A DNA stretch of 64,000 nucleotides from RPQJ01 sp963778185 (GTDB lineage Bacteria; Pseudomonadota; Gammaproteobacteria; Steroidobacterales; Steroidobacteraceae). Both the position numbers and the translations under genes were made by a program. Shown here piece after piece: positions 8,889 through 17,755 of the stretch (its first letter is position 1; each line of letters starts with the position of its first letter). A model generated the notes under the pieces. It was not told the origin of the DNA. It worked only from the letters and a program-made list of their open reading frames with translations, and ran no database searches. The stretch is from contig CAVZTF010000003.1 of NCBI GenBank assembly GCA_963778185.1, positions 1,116,001 through 1,180,000 of the forward strand. Reading direction: 5' to 3'.

Positions 8889-9598
8889 GCGACCAGGACG
8901 CGGCGACGGACACCGCCGGCCCCGCGGCGCGCCACCGCGGCATTCGCAGCTTCGTCGTGCGCGCCGGGCGCATGACGGTGGCGCAGGAGCGTGCGTGGCG
9001 GGAGCTGTGGCCGCGCTACGGGATCGAGGACGGCGGGCCCCTCGACCTCCGCACGGTGTTCGGGCGCGAGGCGCCGGTCACGCTCGAGATCGGCTTCGGC
9101 AACGGCGAGTCGCTCGCCGCGCTCGCGATGGCGCAACCGGACCGTGATTTCCTCGGCATCGAGGTGCATCGCCCGGGCGTCGGCCACCTGCTGCTGCGCG
9201 CGGAGGCCGCGGGACTCGACAATCTCCGCGTCGTCTGCCGCGACGCCGTCGAGGTCCTCGAGCACGGGATCGCCGACGAGGCGCTCGACGAGGTGCTGCT
9301 GTACTTCCCCGACCCGTGGCCCAAGAAGCGCCATCACAAGCGCCGCATCGTGCAGCCCGCGTTCGTCGAACTCATTGCGCGCAGGTTGCGGCCCGGCGGC
9401 GTGTTGCGCCTCGCCACGGACTGGCAGGACTACGCCGGGCACATGCTGGCCGTGGTCGGGGCCAGCGACAGGCTGCGCAACGAGTCGCCTGCGGGCGGCT
9501 ACGTGCCGCGTCCGGTCAGCCGCCCGCCGACGCGCTTCGAGTTGCGCGGCCAGCGCCTCGGCCACGAAGTCTGGGATCTCGCGTTCAGCCGGCCATAG
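8885..9598 (+). CDS. trmB: tRNA (guanine-N7-)-methyltransferase TrmB
   Basis: TrmB methylates G46 of tRNA at N7 using S-adenosylmethionine. The ~237-residue protein begins 'RHRGIRSFVVRAGRMT', as gammaproteobacterial TrmB does. It has the SAM motif 'LEIGFGNGESLAALA', 'FLGIEVHRPGVGHLL', and the highly diagnostic 'VLLYFPDPWPKKRHHKRR' followed by the C-terminal 'RPPTRFELRGQRLGHEVWDLAF'. The start is TTG 8885, overlapping the preceding stop by 3 bases. The last 14 bases overlap the convergent marC gene. Confidence 0.93.
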   Translation: MSDQDAATDTAGPAARHRGIRSFVVRAGRMTVAQERAWRELWPRYGIEDGGPLDLRTVFGREAPVTLEIGFGNGESLAALAMAQPDRDFLGIEVHRPGVGHLLLRAEAAGLDNLRVVCRDAVEVLEHGIADEALDEVLLYFPDPWPKKRHHKRRIVQPAFVELIARRLRPGGVLRLATDWQDYAGHMLAVVGASDRLRNESPAGGYVPRPVSRPPTRFELRGQRLGHEVWDLAFSRP

Positions 9599-10211
9599 CG
9601 CCCCGGATCCCGTCCATCACGAATTGCGAGGCGAGTGCCGCGAGCAATACGCCGAGCAGGCGTCCCAGCACGGCGCTGCCCGTCCTGCCGACGACGCGCA
9701 TCACCGGCCCGGTCGCCAGCATCAGCGCGAGCGTGATCGCGAGCACCAGTGCGATGACCGCGATTTGCGCGACGAACTGCAGCGAGCCGGTCGGCACGCC
9801 GGCGAATGCGAGCAGGATGGTCGCGAGCGCACCGGGGCCCGCGATCAGCGGAAACGCGAGCGGGAAGACGGAGATGTCGGCGCGATGGTGCGCCTCGGCA
9901 TCCTCGCCGGGCGTGATCGAACGCACGCCGGAGGGCCGCGCGAACACCATCTCGATCGCCAGCAGGAACAACAGGATGCCGCCGCCCACCTTGAAGGCAT
10001 CGACGCTGATGCCGAGCAGGTCGAGGAGCGCAGCGCCGACGGCGGCGAAGACCACGCACACCAGGGCCGACAGCCCGGTCGCCTTCAAGGCCATGCGGCG
10101 GCGCCAGGCTTCGCCCTCGCCCTCGGTCAGTCCCGCGAGCACCGGCAGCAGCGACAGCGGCTCGACCACCACCAGCAGGACCACGAAGAATTTGACCAGT
10201 TCGTCGAGCAT
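9585..10211 (-). CDS. MarC family integral membrane protein
   Basis: 208 residues with about six hydrophobic segments. The family signatures are 'VVVEPLSLLPVLAGLT' at the N-terminus and 'FPLAFPLIAGPGALATILL' in the middle. MarC/UPF0056 proteins are inner-membrane proteins of uncertain function; the old link to multiple antibiotic resistance in E. coli is not upheld. The gene overlaps trmB convergently at its 3' end and is separated by ~110 bases from the DUF6763 gene. Confidence 0.88.
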   Translation of the reverse strand: MLDELVKFFVVLLVVVEPLSLLPVLAGLTEGEGEAWRRRMALKATGLSALVCVVFAAVGAALLDLLGISVDAFKVGGGILLFLLAIEMVFARPSGVRSITPGEDAEAHHRADISVFPLAFPLIAGPGALATILLAFAGVPTGSLQFVAQIAVIALVLAITLALMLATGPVMRVVGRTGSAVLGRLLGVLLAALASQFVMDGIRGAMAG

Positions 10212-10320
10212 TGGCAGTTCGCAGATTCCGCTACTTGAACTCGCTGCCGCGCAGGACTACAAGGGATGGTGAAGACACCCAGAGGATAGCAGCGCAACGA
10301 CTGGCAGAGGATCGAGAATC

Positions 10321-10677
10321 ATGGCGAACCCGGCACCTGTCATCGGCCAGTGGTATCGGCGACCCGCAAGCGAGTCGTTCGAAGTCGTAGCCATCGACGC
10401 GGACGATCGCACGATCGAGATCCAGTATTTCGACGGGACCGTCGAGGAGATGGATTTCGAGGGCTGGTTCGAGGAACCCATCGAGGCGACCGAAGCGCCG
10501 GAGGACTGGACCGGTTCGGTCGACGTCGAGCCCGAGGACACCGAGAACGAGTACGAGGCGGAGCCTGGCGCCGGCAAGGTCTGGGCCGACCCGCTGCAAT
10601 TCGTCGATCGCGGCGAGGCCGCGGGTTACTCGGAGATGGAGCTGCCGGAGTCGCCGGACGAACTCGAGCGGTACTGA
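10321..10677 (+). CDS. DUF6763-like small acidic protein
   Basis: 118 residues, very acidic (Asp/Glu-rich throughout the C-terminal half). The conserved-looking part is N-terminal: 'PVIGQWYRRPASESFEVVAIDADDRTIEIQYFDGTVEEMDFEGWFE', matching my recollection of the DUF6763 family of gammaproteobacteria. It has no signal peptide, membrane segment or catalytic motif. It ends a single base before the stop of the convergent Rieske gene. Function unknown. Confidence 0.75.
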   Translation: MANPAPVIGQWYRRPASESFEVVAIDADDRTIEIQYFDGTVEEMDFEGWFEEPIEATEAPEDWTGSVDVEPEDTENEYEAEPGAGKVWADPLQFVDRGEAAGYSEMELPESPDELERY

Positions 10678-10678
10678 C

Positions 10679-11062
10679 TCAGCGGCCGAGGTCCGCGGGT
10701 TCCTCGAGCGGCACGTCCTCGCCCAGCACCACGTAGCCCCGCGTCACGCGCACGGGCAACGAGCGCAGCTTCCGGCCGGCGCAGGGCCCCGCGACACAGT
10801 ATCCAGTCTCCATTTCGAAGAGCGCGCCGTGCATCGAGCACAGGATGAGCGGCGCGCCGGGCGCCAGGAACCCGTCCGGCGACCCGTCGAGGGGAAACCC
10901 GGCGTGCGGGCAGAAGTTGACGTAGGCCCGCACGCAGTCGCCGCGCCTCGCGACGAATCCCTTGAGCGGCCAGTCCCCGCCGCCCAGCGTGAAACCCTTC
11001 GCCCCCGGATCGACGATCTCGTGAAGGGGGCAGATCACCCTCGCCAGGTCGATCTCTTCCAC
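10679..11062 (-). CDS. Rieske [2Fe-2S] ferredoxin-like protein
   Basis: 127 residues with a single Rieske domain. The cluster ligands are visible as C-x-H ('NFCPHAG') and C-x2-H ('LCSMHGALFEMETGYC') about 20 residues apart. A second conserved Cys pair around 'YCVAGPCAG' fits the usual Rieske loop 'GxCxxGPC'. Small soluble Rieske proteins of this kind act as electron carriers; no partner oxygenase is adjacent. It lies only 6 bases downstream of the AmpG-like gene and is probably in one operon with it and xth. Confidence 0.9.
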   Translation of the reverse strand: MEEIDLARVICPLHEIVDPGAKGFTLGGGDWPLKGFVARRGDCVRAYVNFCPHAGFPLDGSPDGFLAPGAPLILCSMHGALFEMETGYCVAGPCAGRKLRSLPVRVTRGYVVLGEDVPLEEPADLGR

Positions 11063-11068
11063 GGTCCG

Positions 11069-12445
11069 CTATCCGCCATCCGCGATCCGCTTCGCCTCGC
11101 GCGCCCGCGCCAGGAAGAACAGCATCGCGAGCGCCGGCAACCCGAGCGACGAGGTGTACACGAAGAACCACGGGTAGCCGATCGCGTCGACGACGAACCC
11201 GGACGTGCCCATCAGCAGCTTGCCCGGCAGCGCGTACATCGAGGAGAAGAGCGCGTACTGCGTCGCGGTGTAGGAGGCGCTCGTGAGGCTCGAAAGATAA
11301 GCGATCAGCGCCGTCCCGGCGACGCCCATCGCGAGGTTGTCGGCGCTCACCACCATCGCGAGTCCCGCGAGGCTCGGATGGTCCTGCCAGGCGAGCGTCA
11401 TGAAGAGCAGGTTGGAGCCGATCACGAGCACGCTGCCGAGCGCCAGCGAGCGCATGGCCCCGAGACGCGCCACGGCCACGCCACCGAGGATCGTGCCCAG
11501 GATGGACATGATCACGCCGTAGCCCTTCGCGACCGCGGCGATCTGCTTGAGCGTGTAGCCGACGTCGAGGTAGAAGGGATTCGCCATCACGCCCATCGTG
11601 AAGTCGGTGAGGCGATAGCTCGCGATGAAGGCGAGCATGAGCACCGCGAGCCGGGTGCCGTAGCGCGTGAAGAAGTCCACGAACGGGCAGACCACGGCGC
11701 CGACGAACCACGAGCCGAGCTGCTGCAGGGAATCGGGCCAGTGCGCCTTGCGCTCCAGCCAGTCGATGACGCGCTTCTCCTGCATCATCGCCGACATCGC
11801 CACGCGCGGCTCGGGCTCCGGGATCACGAGCGTCGTGACGATGCCGACGCCGACCATCGCGGCCATCGCGGTGTAGGCGGCCATCCAGCCGTGGTCCGCC
11901 GCGATCCAGAGCGCGCCGGCGCTGGCCACCATGATCGCGATGCGATAGCCGAGCTGGTAGGCCGCGGCCATGACGCCCTGCATCGGCTGCGGGGCGGCCT
12001 CGATGCGCCAGGCGTCGATGGCGATGTCCTGCGTGGCCGAGGAGAAAGCCACCAGCAGCGCCAGGGCCGCGAGCGTCCCCAGGTGGCCCACCGGGTCGAG
12101 ATGCGCGATGTTGAACAGCCCGAGCGCGATGCCGGCCTGTGCGAGCAGCATCCAGCTGCGGCGCCGTCCCAGCAGGCGCCCGAGGACCGGCAGCGGCAGC
12201 CGATCCACGACCGGCGCCCAGAAGAATTTCATCGTGTAGATGATGCCGACCCAGGACAGCATCCCGATGGTCGCGCGCTCGACGCCGATCTCGCGCAACC
12301 AGGCCGAGAGCGTCGAGAACACGAGCATGAACGGCAGGCCGGCGGAGAAGCCGAGGAACAGCATCGCCGCCACGCGCGGGTGGCGGTAGGCGGCGGCGGC
12401 ATCGAGCCAGCCGCGCCACCAGGGCCGGGCGACCGCCTCGTTCAC
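11069..12445 (-). CDS. AmpG-like MFS transporter (muropeptide permease family)
   Basis: About 458 residues with roughly 12 membrane segments. Signatures of the AmpG/PAT-type major facilitator group are 'FSAGLPFMLVFSTLSAWLREIGV', 'KFFWAPVVDRLPLP', 'GRRRSWMLLAQ' and 'SSATQDIAIDAWRIE'. Family members import anhydromuropeptides for cell-wall recycling in the inner membrane. No ampC/ampR genes are present here. The start is GTG 12445, overlapping the xth stop by four bases (GTGA). A longer in-frame reading exists upstream but lies inside xth. Confidence 0.87.
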   Translation of the reverse strand: MNEAVARPWWRGWLDAAAAYRHPRVAAMLFLGFSAGLPFMLVFSTLSAWLREIGVERATIGMLSWVGIIYTMKFFWAPVVDRLPLPVLGRLLGRRRSWMLLAQAGIALGLFNIAHLDPVGHLGTLAALALLVAFSSATQDIAIDAWRIEAAPQPMQGVMAAAYQLGYRIAIMVASAGALWIAADHGWMAAYTAMAAMVGVGIVTTLVIPEPEPRVAMSAMMQEKRVIDWLERKAHWPDSLQQLGSWFVGAVVCPFVDFFTRYGTRLAVLMLAFIASYRLTDFTMGVMANPFYLDVGYTLKQIAAVAKGYGVIMSILGTILGGVAVARLGAMRSLALGSVLVIGSNLLFMTLAWQDHPSLAGLAMVVSADNLAMGVAGTALIAYLSSLTSASYTATQYALFSSMYALPGKLLMGTSGFVVDAIGYPWFFVYTSSLGLPALAMLFFLARAREAKRIADGG

Positions 12446-13209
12446 AGGTCGAAGTCGACCGTGAGGGGCGCGTGGTCCGAGAACCGCTGCGCCTTGTAGA
12501 TGTCGGCCGACTCGACGCTGCCGCGCAGTCCGGGGCTCAGCACCTCGTAGTCGATGCGCCACCCGACGTTCTTCGTCCAGGCCTGGCCGCGATTCGACCA
12601 CCACGTGTACTGGTCGGGGTGCGGATTGACCTCGCGGAACGCGTCCACGTAGCGCGCCTCGCCGAAGAGCTCGTCGAGCCAGGCCCGCTCCTCGGGCAGG
12701 AAGCCCGAGTTCTTCCGGTTCGAGCGCCAGTTCTTCAGGTCGATCTCCTTGTGCGCGATGTTCCAGTCGCCGCACAGCACGAAGTCGCGCCGCTTGCGCC
12801 GCAGGGCGCGCAGGTGCGGCATGAACTCGCCGAGGAATCGGAACTTCGCCCGCTGCCGCTCCTCGCTGGAGGAGCCGGAGGGAAGGTAGACGGACACGAC
12901 ACTCAATCCCTTGAAACGCGCTTCGATGTAGCGCCCCTCCGCGTCGAATTCGCGCGAGCCGAATCCCGTGACGACTTCCTGCGGCTTGACCCGCGAGTAG
13001 ATCGCCACGCCGCTGTAGCCCTTCTTCTGCGCATCGAGGAAGTAGCCGTGGTAGCCGGCGGGGTGGAAGACGGGATCCGCGAGCTGGTCGCGCTGGGCCT
13101 TCGTCTCCTGCAGGCACACGACGTCGGCATCCTGTCCCTCGAGCCAGGCGAACAACCCCTTGCGCGCGGCGGAGCGGATGCCATTGGCGTTGAGGGTGAC
13201 GATGCGCAT
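12442..13209 (-). CDS. xth: Exodeoxyribonuclease III
   Basis: An AP endonuclease / 3'-5' exonuclease of base-excision repair, ~255 residues. Motifs in order: 'TLNANGIRSAARKG' (metal-binding Asn), 'VCLQETKAQ' (catalytic Glu), 'GYSGVAIYSR', 'VLCGDWNIAHKEIDL' (Asp/Asn), 'WRIDYEVLSP' and 'FSDHAPLTVDFDL' (catalytic Asp-His). Start ATG 13209 gives the standard 'MRIVTLNANGIR' N-terminus. It is divergent from pyrE with only 24 bases between the starts, so the two promoters must overlap each other's genes. Confidence 0.94.
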   Translation of the reverse strand: MRIVTLNANGIRSAARKGLFAWLEGQDADVVCLQETKAQRDQLADPVFHPAGYHGYFLDAQKKGYSGVAIYSRVKPQEVVTGFGSREFDAEGRYIEARFKGLSVVSVYLPSGSSSEERQRAKFRFLGEFMPHLRALRRKRRDFVLCGDWNIAHKEIDLKNWRSNRKNSGFLPEERAWLDELFGEARYVDAFREVNPHPDQYTWWSNRGQAWTKNVGWRIDYEVLSPGLRGSVESADIYKAQRFSDHAPLTVDFDL

Positions 13210-13233
13210 GGCGGCGCAGTATAAAGTACGGCC

Positions 13234-13866
13234 ATGCACCAACCCGATTTCATTCGCCTCTGCCTCGACCTCGGCGTGCTGCGCTTCGGCGAGTTCACGC
13301 TCAAGTCGGGGCGCGTGAGCCCGTATTTCTTCAATGCAGGCCTCTTCAATACCGGACGGGCGATCGGCGCCCTCGGGCGCTTCTATGCGCGGGCCGCGGC
13401 GCTCTGCGGCATTCCGTTCGACATGCTGTTCGGCCCCGCCTACAAGGGCATACCGCTCGTGACGACGACGGCCGCCGCGCTCGCCGACCACGAGGGTGTG
13501 AACCTGCCCTTCGCCTTCAATCGCAAGGAGGCCAAGGATCACGGGGAGGGCGGCACGATCATCGGCGCGCCGCTCGCCGGGCGCGTGCTCATCGTGGACG
13601 ACGTGATCACGGCCGGCACGGCCATCCGCGAAGCGGTCGGGATCATCCGCGCCCAGGGCGCCACTCCCGCCGGCGTGCTGATCGCGCTCGACCGGGAGGA
13701 GCGCGGCCAGGGCGAGCGCTCGGCCGTGCAGGAAGTCCAGGAGACCTTCGGCCTGCCGGTCGTGAGCGTGCTGCGACTGCGCGACCTGCTCGAGCACCTC
13801 GAGTCCACCGGGGAAGCGGCGGTTCTCGGGGCCGTGCGGGCCTACCGGGACCGTTACGGAGTGTGA
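13234..13866 (+). CDS. pyrE: Orotate phosphoribosyltransferase
   Basis: It transfers orotate to PRPP to make OMP in pyrimidine synthesis. 210 residues, the standard length. 'FGEFTLKSGRVSPYFFNAG' at the N-terminus and the PRPP loop 'VLIVDDVITAGTAIREA' are diagnostic, as is 'FNRKEAKDHGEGG' (the flexible catalytic loop with Lys). It is followed after ~83 bases by the DUF4124 gene. Confidence 0.96.
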   Translation: MHQPDFIRLCLDLGVLRFGEFTLKSGRVSPYFFNAGLFNTGRAIGALGRFYARAAALCGIPFDMLFGPAYKGIPLVTTTAAALADHEGVNLPFAFNRKEAKDHGEGGTIIGAPLAGRVLIVDDVITAGTAIREAVGIIRAQGATPAGVLIALDREERGQGERSAVQEVQETFGLPVVSVLRLRDLLEHLESTGEAAVLGAVRAYRDRYGV

Positions 13867-13949
13867 CCTGCCGTCCGCCTGGACATAGTTCACAAAGCTG
13901 AGGCTCACAATTACGCGTCCGGGGCATCTCCGGCGCACAATCCCCACCC

Positions 13950-14621
13950 ATGCGAACGATCCACCGGCGCACACCGCTACTCCTGGCCGCGATACCGGCG
14001 CTGCTCCTCGGCGTCGCCTCGCCGCCCGCGTCGGCCGCCACCGCGAAGAAGAAGCCGCCGGGGACGTCCCCGAAGGAGTCCGTCTACCACTGCAAGGATG
14101 CCCGCGGCCAGTCGCACTTCGGGCAGGCGATCCCGCCCGCGTGCATGGACCTCGACGTCGAGGTTCTCGACGACACCGGGCGCGTGGTGCGTGTGATCCC
14201 GGGTCGCCGCTCACTCGAGCAACTCGCGGCGCAGAAGGCCATCAGCGACGCGCAGAAGGCGGCGGCCCAGCGCGACCGCACGCTGCTGGCCACCTACCTC
14301 TCCGTGGCGGACATCGAGCGGCTCAGGGACCAGCGCCTGGAGCTGCTGGAGCAGCAGTCACGGGTCACCCACCAGTACATCGGCAACCTGCGCGAGCGGG
14401 AGTCGCGCCTCATGGCGGACGTGCAGCGCTATCGGCCGTACAGCACGGCTGCAAACGCCCCGGCGCTCCCCGACCACGTGGCCGAGGACATCGTCAATAC
14501 CGTGAACGGCCTGCAGGTCTACCAGCAGGAGCTCGCCAAGAACACCGCCGAGCAGGAACACCTGCGGCAGAAGTTCAACTCGGACATCGCGCGCTTCAAG
14601 GAGCTGAAGGGGATCAAGTAG
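13950..14621 (+). CDS. DUF4124 domain-containing exported protein
   Basis: 223 residues. The N-terminal signal peptide has an Ala-rich hydrophobic core and a likely cleavage near 'PPASAA'. A DUF4124-like segment follows ('VYHCKDARGQSHFGQAIPPACMDLDVEVLDDTGRVVRVIPG'), then a long charged helix, probably coiled coil, from ~110 to the end. DUF4124 proteins are periplasmic and uncharacterised. Its last 8 bases overlap the convergent dut gene. Confidence 0.8.
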   Translation: MRTIHRRTPLLLAAIPALLLGVASPPASAATAKKKPPGTSPKESVYHCKDARGQSHFGQAIPPACMDLDVEVLDDTGRVVRVIPGRRSLEQLAAQKAISDAQKAAAQRDRTLLATYLSVADIERLRDQRLELLEQQSRVTHQYIGNLRERESRLMADVQRYRPYSTAANAPALPDHVAEDIVNTVNGLQVYQQELAKNTAEQEHLRQKFNSDIARFKELKGIK

Positions 14622-15087
14622 TCCCCGAACTGCCGAAGCCGCCGGCGCCCCGGTCGCTCTCGGTGAAGCTCGCCACGATCTCGAATTCCACCTGCACCAC
14701 GGGCACGACCACCATCTGCGCGATGCGCTCGCCGGGCGCGATCGTGAACGCGGACTGGCCGCGGTTCCAGCACGAAACCATCACCTGTCCCTGGTAGTCC
14801 GAGTCGACCAGGCCGACGAGGTTGCCGAGCACGATGCCGTGCTTGTGGCCGAGGCCCGAGCGCGGCAGCAGCACGGCCGCGAGGCCCGGGTCGTCGAGGT
14901 GGATGGCGATGCCCGTCGGAATGAGCTCGGCCTGGCCCGGCGCCAGCGTGAGTGGCGCGTCGAGGCAGGCCCGCAGGTCCAGCCCGGCGGATCCCTGCGT
15001 GGCGTAGTGCGGCAGGGGGATCTCGCGGCCGACCCGCGGATCGAGGATGCGCACCTGCAGCGGTCGGGCCCCCCTCGCGGCGCTCAT
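14614..15087 (-). CDS. dut: Deoxyuridine 5'-triphosphate nucleotidohydrolase
   Basis: dUTPase hydrolyses dUTP to dUMP. 157 residues with all five motifs: 'GSAGLDLRACLD', 'PTGIAIHL', 'LLPRSGLGHKHGIVLGNLVGLVDSDYQGQ', 'GERIAQMVVVPV', and the C-terminal Gly-rich arm 'DRGAGGFGSSG'. It overlaps coaBC by four bases (15084-15087), the standard coaBC-dut arrangement in gammaproteobacteria. Confidence 0.95.
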   Translation of the reverse strand: MSAARGARPLQVRILDPRVGREIPLPHYATQGSAGLDLRACLDAPLTLAPGQAELIPTGIAIHLDDPGLAAVLLPRSGLGHKHGIVLGNLVGLVDSDYQGQVMVSCWNRGQSAFTIAPGERIAQMVVVPVVQVEFEIVASFTESDRGAGGFGSSGTT

Positions 15088-16327
15088 CGAGTGGCCGCGC
15101 TGCCGGTGACACGCTCGACGGCGGCCGGACTCGTGCCGGTCCCGCGCGCGGCGTAGTGCTCGGCGATCACGGCGATCAGCTGCGCGGCGAGCTGCTGCTT
15201 GCCTGCGCGTGCGAGCTCGCGCTTGCCGCCCGGCCAGTAGACCGCGAGGGCGTTGTCGTCGCAGTCGAACGCGAGTCCGTCACCCACCTGGTTGGCCGCG
15301 ATCATGTCGAGCCGCTTGCCCTCGAGCTTTGCGAGCGCGTTGCGCTCGACGTTCTGGGTCTCGGCGGCAAAGCCGACCACGAACGGCCGCGGGCTGCCGG
15401 CGGCAACGGTGGCCAGGATGTCGGGCGTGCGCGAGAGCGCAAGCAGCATGGAGTCGCTCGTCTTCTTGATCTTCTCAGTCGCCGCCTGCGCCGGGCGGTA
15501 ATCCGACACCGCCGCGGATGCGATGAAGATGTCGGTGCCGGACAGGTGCGCGTTCACCGCATTCATCATCTGCTCGGCGGTCTCGACGTCGACGCGCAGC
15601 ACGCCGCGCGGCGTCGGCACGTTGACCGGGCCGCTGACGATCACGACCTCGGCACCTGCGTCGCGCGCGGCCTCGGCCACCGCATAGCCCATCTTGCCGG
15701 AGCTGCGGTTGGTGATGAAGCGAACCGGGTCGATGCGCTCGCGCGTCGGTCCGGCGGTGACCAGCACCTTGCGACCAGCGAGCGCTGCCGCCGCCGGCCG
15801 CCGGCCGAGCAACGCATCGACCAGCGCCATCCGGCTCGAGCATGCGGCCCGGCCCGGTTTCGCCGCAGGCCTGGTCGCCCTCGCCCGGCCCGAGGATCGC
15901 AACGCCGCGCGACTGCGAGCAACGCGACGTTGGCCTGTGTCGCCGCGTTGGCCCACATCAGTCGATTCATCGCGGGCGCGACGACTGATCGGCGCGTCGG
16001 TTGCCAGGCACAGGGTCGTGAGCAGGTCGTCGGCGAGGCCGTGCGCCAGGCGCGCGATGAAGTCCGCCGTGGCCGGCGCGACCAGGATGCGGTCCGCCCA
16101 GCGCGCGAGCTCGATGTGACCCATCGCCGCCTCGGCGGCTTCGATCCCACAGGTCGGCGCGCACGGGCCGGCCCGACAGGGCCTGGAACGTGAGCGGCGT
16201 GACGAACTCGCGCGCGCCGCGCGTCATGACGACCTGCACCTCCGCCGCCGCGCTCGCGCAGGCGGCGGACGATCTCGGCGCTCTTGTAGGCGGCGATGCC
16301 GCCCGTGACGCCGAGCAGGATGTGCAT
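15084..16327 (-). pseudogene. coaBC: CoaBC (phosphopantothenoylcysteine decarboxylase / phosphopantothenate-cysteine ligase), five apparent frameshifts
   Basis: The bifunctional enzyme of coenzyme A synthesis. The N-terminus 'MHILLGVTGGIAAYKSAEIVRRLRERG' starts at 16327; the C-terminal ligase half ('LVTAGPTRERIDPVRFITNRSSGKMGYA', 'VGFAAETQNVE') is intact to 15084. Between about 16260 and 15830 the coding frame must skip one base five times (near 16252, 16146, 15988, 15917 and 15832) to follow the family: 'VQVVMTRGAREFVTPLTFQALSG', then 'EAAEAAMGHIELARWAD', 'VVAPAMNRLMWANAATQ', 'ASRGVAILGPGEGDQACGETGPGRMLEP' and 'ALVDALLGRRP'. At each place the residue count matches E. coli Dfp only if one base is extra. 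CoaBC is normally essential, so sequence error is as likely as decay. Confidence 0.85.
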
Positions 16328-16430
16328 CGAGGCTGGCGATCTCATGGCGCCGATTATGGGCCGGGCGCAATCCGCGCCGCAAAGGGACACACCGCAGTTT
16401 CGTGCGGCGGTCTCAGGTCATAACCGCCCG

Positions 16431-17246
16431 TTACCTCTGGCAGGCCGGGCAGTGGTACGTCGACCGCTGCCCCTGGACGATCTGGCGGATCGGGGTCCCG
16501 CAGCGTCGGCACGGCTCGCCGGCCCGCTCGTAGACGAAGAGCCTCTGGCGGAAATATCCCGGCGTGCCGTCGGCATTGACGTAGTCGCGCAGCGTCGTGC
16601 CCCCCTCGCGGATCGCCTCGCCGAGCACGGCCCGGATCGCCTCGACGAGCCGCGCGAGCCGCTCGCGGCTCACCCGGCCGGCGGCGCGTCGCGGGCTGAT
16701 GCCCGCGCGGAACAGTGCCTCGCTCGCGTAGATGTTGCCGACGCCCACGACCACGCCCTGGTCCATCAGGAACTGCTTGATGGCGACGCGGCGCCCGCGT
16801 GCCCGCGACGCGAGGTAGTCGGCGTCGAACGAGCGCTCGAGCGGCTCCGGACCGAGGTTCGCAAGCAACGGGTGCTCGCCCGGGTCGCCTTCTGTCCAGA
16901 CCAGGCAACCGAAGCGGCGGGGATCGTTGAAGCGCAGGCAGCGTCCCGAATCGAGCAGCAGGTCGTAATGGTCGTGCGCCAGGAGCGGCGCGTCCGCCGG
17001 CAGCACCCGCAGGCTGCCCGACATGCCGAGGTGCGCGATCAGCGTGCCGTTCTCGAGGTCGATCAGCAGGTACTTCGCGCGGCGGCGCACGCCCACCACG
17101 CGGCGACCGGCCAGCGTCGTCCCGAGGCGCGCATCGACCGTCCAGCGCAGGCGTCGCTCGCGCAGCACGAGGCCCGTGACCGTGCGGCCATGCAGGGCCG
17201 AGCGGATGCCGCGGCGGGTGGTCTCGACTTCGGGAAGTTCCGGCAT
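16431..17246 (-). CDS. mutM: Formamidopyrimidine-DNA glycosylase
   Basis: It excises 8-oxoguanine and nicks the abasic site. 271 residues from ATG 17246, which gives the mature N-terminus 'MPELPEVETTRRGI', whose Pro2 is the catalytic nucleophile and Glu3 the general acid. 'KYLLIDL', 'HLGMSG', 'GVGNIYASEALF' and the C-terminal zinc finger with paired Cys ('CRRCGTPIRQIVQGQRSTYHCPAC') are all present. Confidence 0.95.
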   Translation of the reverse strand: MPELPEVETTRRGIRSALHGRTVTGLVLRERRLRWTVDARLGTTLAGRRVVGVRRRAKYLLIDLENGTLIAHLGMSGSLRVLPADAPLLAHDHYDLLLDSGRCLRFNDPRRFGCLVWTEGDPGEHPLLANLGPEPLERSFDADYLASRARGRRVAIKQFLMDQGVVVGVGNIYASEALFRAGISPRRAAGRVSRERLARLVEAIRAVLGEAIREGGTTLRDYVNADGTPGYFRQRLFVYERAGEPCRRCGTPIRQIVQGQRSTYHCPACQR

Positions 17247-17292
17247 GCGCAGGGCGGTTCGTGATCGACGGCCGACGGCTGGTGCAGAAGTG

Positions 17293-17314
17293 AAAAACCC
17301 GCCAGCGGCGGGTT
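17293..17314 (-). terminator. Terminator downstream of rpmB-rpmG
   Basis: ACCCGCC (17297-17303) and GGCGGGT (17307-17313) form a 7-bp GC-rich stem with a 3-base loop. On the minus strand it is followed by a run of T (17293-17297). It lies ~30 bases past the rpmG stop and before mutM, separating the ribosomal-protein unit from mutM. Confidence 0.8.
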
Positions 17315-17345
17315 CTTCCTGGAGCAAGTCAGCGCGGCGCGGGCC

Positions 17346-17501
17346 TTACTTGATCTTGGCTTCCTTGTAGTTCACGTGCTTGCGGGCCTTGGGGTCGTAC
17401 TTCTTGACCTCGAGCTTCTCCGGGTGGAGACGCTTGTTCTTGGTCGTGGTGTAGAAGTGACCGGTGCCGGCCGTGGAAAGCAGCTTGATCTTGTCACGCA
17501 T
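17346..17501 (-). CDS. rpmG: 50S ribosomal protein L33
   Basis: 51 residues beginning 'MRDKIKLLSTAGTGHFYTTT' and rich in Lys ('KNKRLHPEKLEVKKYDPKARKHV'), the standard proteobacterial L33. It lacks the zinc-binding Cys pairs, i.e. the C-minus, zinc-independent form. It sits 17 bases after rpmB in the conserved rpmB-rpmG pair. Confidence 0.93.
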   Translation of the reverse strand: MRDKIKLLSTAGTGHFYTTTKNKRLHPEKLEVKKYDPKARKHVNYKEAKIK

Positions 17502-17518
17502 GGCTTAAGCGCTCCGGT

Positions 17519-17755
17519 TCAGACCTTGACGCCCTGGGCGCGAAGCTCGTTCACGACGACTTCGACGCCCTTCTTGTCGATGGTGCGCATGCCCTTGCCG
17601 GACACGCGCAGGGTCACCCAGCGCTTCTCGGTCTCGAGCCAGAAACGCTGGACGTGCAGGTTCGGCAGGAACCGGCGACGGGTCTTGTTGTTGGCGTGCG
17701 AGACGGTATTGCCGCTCATCGGCCGCTTACCGGTGACCTGACAGACTTTCGACAT
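17519..17755 (-). CDS. rpmB: 50S ribosomal protein L28
   Basis: 78 residues from ATG 17755: 'MSKVCQVTGKRPMSGNTVSH', then 'RRRFLPNLHVQRFW' and 'RWVTLRVSGKGMRTIDKKG', diagnostic of L28. It forms an operon with rpmG, ended by the hairpin at 17293-17314. radC lies upstream on the same strand, as is common in gammaproteobacteria. Confidence 0.95.
   Translation of the reverse strand: MSKVCQVTGKRPMSGNTVSHANNKTRRRFLPNLHVQRFWLETEKRWVTLRVSGKGMRTIDKKGVEVVVNELRAQGVKV

Noticed and set aside
11069..12445. AmpG-like gene as part of a beta-lactamase induction system
   Set aside because: No ampC, ampR or ampD neighbours are present and AmpG-like transporters are often paralogous, so only the family assignment is kept.
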